NCBI GenBank assembly: GCA_041398605.1
Contig: JAWKUK010000016.1
Coordinates: forward strand, 1 to 64,000
Direction of reading: 5' to 3'
Length of the DNA: 64,000 nucleotides
Source of the DNA: JAWKUK01 sp041398605
GTDB taxonomy: Bacteria > Planctomycetota > UBA1135 > GCA-002686595
The notes under the pieces were generated by a model. It ran no database searches. It saw only the letters and a list, made by a program, of their open reading frames with translations, and had not been told where the DNA came from. The first letter of the stretch is position 1. Each line of letters opens with the position of its first letter. Positions 60,846 through 64,000 of this stretch are shown here, piece by piece. Both the position numbers and the translations under genes were made by a program.

Positions 60846-63338
60846 TCAGCGTCCTGTAGGACGCGTCGTCTCGACCTTGGAACCCGAATCCATGGCGCCG
60901 TCCGGGACCGCAAAGCGCCCACCTTGGACGGCCACGAGCCCTGCGTCGATGAGCCGCGAGAGGTCCGGGGCGGCCAGGTTGCGGAGGTCCGCGAGCGAGA
61001 TCTCACCCTCGGCCAGCGTCCCTCGTGCGCCCTCGGCGTCCCCGGCCGCGACCTGAGTCGCAGCCAGCTCGAGGCGCAGCGCCCCGTCTGTGGCGCCGAT
61101 CTGGGGCCAGGCGTCTTGCCGCTTGAGGGCCTGGCGCCCCATCGCGAGCGCGTCCCCGAAGGACCCGGTGGCACGGTGCTCGCGCGCCATCACGAGCTGG
61201 AACGCGCACAGAAACCCGTCGGCGAGGGCGTCGCGCCCGATGGCACGCAGCGACCGGTTCGCGCGGAAGGCGTCGTTCGGATCCAGCGGGTCGTACCGGA
61301 CGGAGCCATCCTCGGGGCCATCCTCGGGGCCATCCTCGGGGCCATCCTGGGGGTCCGGCCCGCGCGGGGTGGACGCGTCTGGGGCCCAGGCCTCGAGCAG
61401 CGCGCGGGCGACCTCGAGGTGGCCCGAGAGCAGGCGCTGCGCAGCGAGCCGCTCCAAGTCCGCGCCGTTGAGCACGCCGCCCGCCCGCGCGTCGGCCATC
61501 GCGAGGCGCGTCGCCTCGACGTCTCGCTGATCGAGCGCGAGGAGCAGTCGGTTCCGTAGCAGCGCCGGGTGTCCAGGGTCGATCTTTGCAGCGAGGGCGT
61601 ACGCCTCGCCTGCGGCCGCGAAGGCTCCGTTGCGCGCTTCAAGGTTCCCGAGCGAGAGCTGCGCAGAGAAGCTGTGGGGGCGTCGCGCGAGGATGCGCGC
61701 CAGTAGCTGGCGTCGCTCGGCCGCCGGCGCGCCGCGCGCGAGCAGGAGCTCGTGGCGCTTCTCGAGCGCGAGCACGGAATCGGGACGCGCCTGGAGCGCG
61801 CGCGCGAGGATGCGCTCCAGGAGCGCGCCGTCGATCTCCTCGCGTCCGTCCGCGACGACGCGCGCCGCCGGCACCTCGGAGAGCGCCCGGCCGTGCTGGA
61901 TGAGCGACGTCGCGGTGCGCACCTGCAGGCCGAGGAGCAGGGCGAAGAGGAGCGGTATGGAGCGCTGGATGCGCGCCCCTCGGGCGCTCACGCCAGGCTG
62001 TTGCCGCGCCAGGCCCCGCCCCGGGGCGAGCACCACCCCGAAGATCGGCCACGCGAGGGCGCCAGACAGCGTGCCGTCGAGCAGCGGCGCGTTGACCAGG
62101 GAGTTGGTGATCAGCCCGACGGCAGCGAGGCCAAACGCAGCGCGCACGGCGTCTCTGCCGCGCAGGGCCGTGACCGCGCGCCCGAGGACGAGGGCGAGGA
62201 ACACCAGGAACGCGCCGCCGCCGATCAGCCCGAGCTCGGCGAGCGCGAGCAGCACGTCGTTGTGGGGGTGCTCGACCTCCTGTGGCGTCGGCTCGCGCCG
62301 CCCATGGCTCGAAGCCAGGAGCTCGGCCTGGTCGCGGAAGGGCGGGAACGCCGCCTGGAACTGGCCTGCGCCGACGCCGAGCGGGTGCGCCGCGATCAGG
62401 GTCAGGGTCGCGCGCCAGGTCGCCAAGCGGAAGGGGGCGCCGCCGAGCTCGGCGCGCGCGAGGGTCTCGTCAACGGGTGTCCCGCCAGCGGGGGGCGCCG
62501 CAGGGTCCACGGGGCCGTTGGTGTCGCCCGTCGCCGTCCCGGGTGTCGACGAGGTCGCCTCGGGCGGGCCGACGAGCGAGCGCCCCGCCGCGGCGACCAC
62601 CGCGACGAGCGCGGCGATCAACGCCAAGCGCGCGAGCCGCCGCGCCTCGGGCCGCCCCTTGCCGCACGCAAAGGCGACGGCGGTCACAACGAGCCAGCCG
62701 AGCGTGCCCGCGTGGACGGGCACCACGCCCGCGTAGGCCGCATGGGCCAGCGCCGCAGCGAGGCCGAGCGGCCGCAGCACCCGCGGTCCATGCAGGAACA
62801 CGCCGAGCCCGAGGATCCCCGCAGGCAGCGCGGCCTCCGACAGGTCTCCCGTATTGCCGACGAGCCCGGTCCACGTGGCGGGGCCCGCTGTCGCGAGCCC
62901 GAACGCGTGCGGCGCGCTCCGGGCGGTCAGCACCAGGGCCAACCCGAGCAGCGTGAAGAAGAGGCACAGCACCGCGCGTCCGCGGGCTTGGACGGAGCTG
63001 CCTGTGACGACGAGCGCAGCGCCAGCGGCGAGCGTCAAGCCCGCGCGGTCCGCGCCGAGCGTGTCGCTCGCGTGGCCGAGGCCGGCCGTCGCGACGAGCC
63101 AGGTCACGAACAACGCGAGCGCTGCCGGGGTGCGCGCGGCGCCGCCGCGCAACAACAGGATCAAGAGCGCGGGCAACGTCGAGAGGGCCAGCCACGCCGC
63201 GGCAGTCGCCTCAGGCGAGGGGTCCGCGACGAGCGGCGGCAATCCGCCGCCGAGCGGCACCAAGAGCGCCAGCGCGGGCAGCGCGAGCGCGAGCCCCAGG
63301 AGACCGTCCGAGCGCGGGAGGGTGGCGGCGGTGTCCAA
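60846..63338 (-). CDS. O-antigen ligase/polymerase-like membrane protein with TPR tail
   Basis: 830 residues. About 11 hydrophobic helices occupy residues 10-460. The Wzy_C-type loop (THIS region reads LTLIAAHPLGVGAGQF then EVEHPHNDVLLALAELGLIG) is the usual ligase/polymerase signature with its conserved His-Pro-His-Asn. The C-terminal 350 residues form TPR-like helices (ALEKRHELLLARGAPAAERR, AALLRNRLLLALDQRDVEAT-like) ending near the membrane. Such proteins transfer or polymerise lipid-linked glycans; TPR-tailed forms are common in Planctomycetota. It is likely to work on surface polysaccharide, as the sugar operon at the left end of the window does. Confidence 0.82.
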   Translation of the reverse strand: MDTAATLPRSDGLLGLALALPALALLVPLGGGLPPLVADPSPEATAAAWLALSTLPALLILLLRGGAARTPAALALFVTWLVATAGLGHASDTLGADRAGLTLAAGAALVVTGSSVQARGRAVLCLFFTLLGLALVLTARSAPHAFGLATAGPATWTGLVGNTGDLSEAALPAGILGLGVFLHGPRVLRPLGLAAALAHAAYAGVVPVHAGTLGWLVVTAVAFACGKGRPEARRLARLALIAALVAVVAAAGRSLVGPPEATSSTPGTATGDTNGPVDPAAPPAGGTPVDETLARAELGGAPFRLATWRATLTLIAAHPLGVGAGQFQAAFPPFRDQAELLASSHGRREPTPQEVEHPHNDVLLALAELGLIGGGAFLVFLALVLGRAVTALRGRDAVRAAFGLAAVGLITNSLVNAPLLDGTLSGALAWPIFGVVLAPGRGLARQQPGVSARGARIQRSIPLLFALLLGLQVRTATSLIQHGRALSEVPAARVVADGREEIDGALLERILARALQARPDSVLALEKRHELLLARGAPAAERRQLLARILARRPHSFSAQLSLGNLEARNGAFAAAGEAYALAAKIDPGHPALLRNRLLLALDQRDVEATRLAMADARAGGVLNGADLERLAAQRLLSGHLEVARALLEAWAPDASTPRGPDPQDGPEDGPEDGPEDGSVRYDPLDPNDAFRANRSLRAIGRDALADGFLCAFQLVMAREHRATGSFGDALAMGRQALKRQDAWPQIGATDGALRLELAATQVAAGDAEGARGTLAEGEISLADLRNLAAPDLSRLIDAGLVAVQGGRFAVPDGAMDSGSKVETTRPTGR
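61302..61349. repeat. Four tandem 12-bp units coding Asp-Gly-Pro-Glu
   Basis: Four copies of ggggccatcctc (first ggagccatcctc) encode repeated DGPE in a loop between TPR helices of the ligase-like protein. The repeats are almost identical, which suggests recent slippage. Confidence 0.85.
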
Positions 63339-63439
63339 AGGGCTTCGATCCTCTCGTCAGGCAGGGTGCGCGCCGCGGAAGAGCGACCGAGCGCCGCCTG
63401 GACCACCTTCGACAGGTCCGCCCAGGCCGGCCGTCGAGC

Positions 63440-64000
63440 TCACTTCGCGGCGACTTTCGCGCGCGCGAAGCGCGCACCGACGACGTCCCAGTCGACGACG
63501 TTCCACCACGCCTTCAGGTACTCGGGGCGCCGGTTCTCGTAGGTCAGGTAGTACGCGTGCTCCCAGACGTCGTTGCCCATGATCACGTGCTTGCCCTCGG
63601 AGAGCGGCGTGTCCTGGTTCGGCGTCGCCTGGACTTGCAGCTTCCCTTCGGACGTCATCACGAGCCAGACCCAGCCGGAGCCGAACTGGTTACCGCCCTT
63701 CGTGTTGAATTCTTCCTGGAAGTTGGCGAACGAGCCGAACACGCTCTTCAGCGCTTCGCCGAGCTCGCCGGACGGCTCGCCGCCCTTGTTCGGGCCCATG
63801 ATCGACCAGAAGAGCGCGTGGTTGACGTGCCCGCCGCCGTGGTTGCGCACCGCGCCGCGGATGTTCTCTGGCACGGAGGCGAGGTCGGTGACGATCTCCT
63901 CGGCGGTCTTCGCCGCGAGGGGCGTGCCCTCGACTGCGGCGTTGAACTTGTTGACGTACGCCGCGTGGTGGAGGTCATGGTGGAGCTCCATCGTGCGCTT
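63440..64000 (-). CDS. Superoxide dismutase (Mn/Fe), truncated at the window edge
   Basis: 186 residues are visible; the first 20-25, including the start, lie beyond base 64000. Metal ligands and family motifs are intact: the TMELHHDLHHAAYV stretch (first His ligand), GHVNHALFW (second His), and DVWEHAYYLTYENRRPEYLK (Asp and His). QFGSGWVWLV and NQDTPL are typical of iron/manganese enzymes. It dismutates superoxide in the cytoplasm. Metal preference cannot be fixed from the visible residues. Confidence 0.95.
   Translation of the reverse strand, partial: KRTMELHHDLHHAAYVNKFNAAVEGTPLAAKTAEEIVTDLASVPENIRGAVRNHGGGHVNHALFWSIMGPNKGGEPSGELGEALKSVFGSFANFQEEFNTKGGNQFGSGWVWLVMTSEGKLQVQATPNQDTPLSEGKHVIMGNDVWEHAYYLTYENRRPEYLKAWWNVVDWDVVGARFARAKVAAK

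Overview
This 64 kb window is a GC-rich, gene-dense bacterial chromosome segment. The gene families point to a Planctomycetota-like organism: a DUF1570 HExxH protein, an exo-sialidase, and a long run of oversized type II secretion/type IV pilus-like pseudopilins carrying LamG-like domains. The phylum is inferred from gene content. No rRNA, tRNA, CRISPR array or insertion sequence was recognised.

Layout. 87-7627 (-) is a nucleotide-sugar/glycan operon: glucose-1-phosphate cytidylyltransferase (rfbF), an extended SDR, three zinc-finger SAM methyltransferases of the deoxysugar C-methyltransferase type, a LamG-VanZ membrane protein broken by a one-base frameshift, and a lipoprotein. Most junctions overlap or are only a few bases apart. 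7773-11419 (-) is an oxidative pentose phosphate operon: zwf plus a single ORF fusing 6-phosphogluconolactonase to 6-phosphogluconate dehydrogenase. 11674-22644 (-) holds a DbpA-like DEAD-box helicase and four secreted proteins, one of them a putative metallopeptidase. 22684-35659 mixes asparaginase, exo-sialidase, two different RsmE-family rRNA methyltransferases, a VWA protein, PEP synthase, a SixA-type phosphatase, a small secreted two-domain HMA-like protein with an in-frame UGA, membrane proteins and a sodium:solute symporter.

35905-52040 (+) is a tightly overlapping operon: an FHA protein, a GspL-like (PilM/PilN) protein, a GspM/PilO-like protein, a TPR/LamG protein, then pseudopilins resembling GspG, GspH, GspK (1,778 residues), GspJ and GspI. 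Its assembly ATPase, platform protein, secretin and prepilin peptidase are not in the window. Downstream, on the same strand, lie a secreted CxxC protein, a parvulin-type lipoprotein, scpB and a frameshifted SurA/PpiD-like gene. The right end (-) carries a two-component system, an O-antigen-ligase-like TPR protein and a superoxide dismutase truncated by the window edge.

The most interesting observation is at 31331-31972. Two HMA-like domains lie in one frame interrupted by a single TGA at 31541. That TGA falls where the second domain has its GLTC cysteine, and a small SECIS-like hairpin follows 14 nt after it. It may be an undescribed selenoprotein. Other notable points are the 6PGL-6PGDH fusion, the giant LamG-bearing pseudopilins with a repeated 'IDGE' module, and two single-base frameshifts at G/C homopolymers that could be assembly errors.
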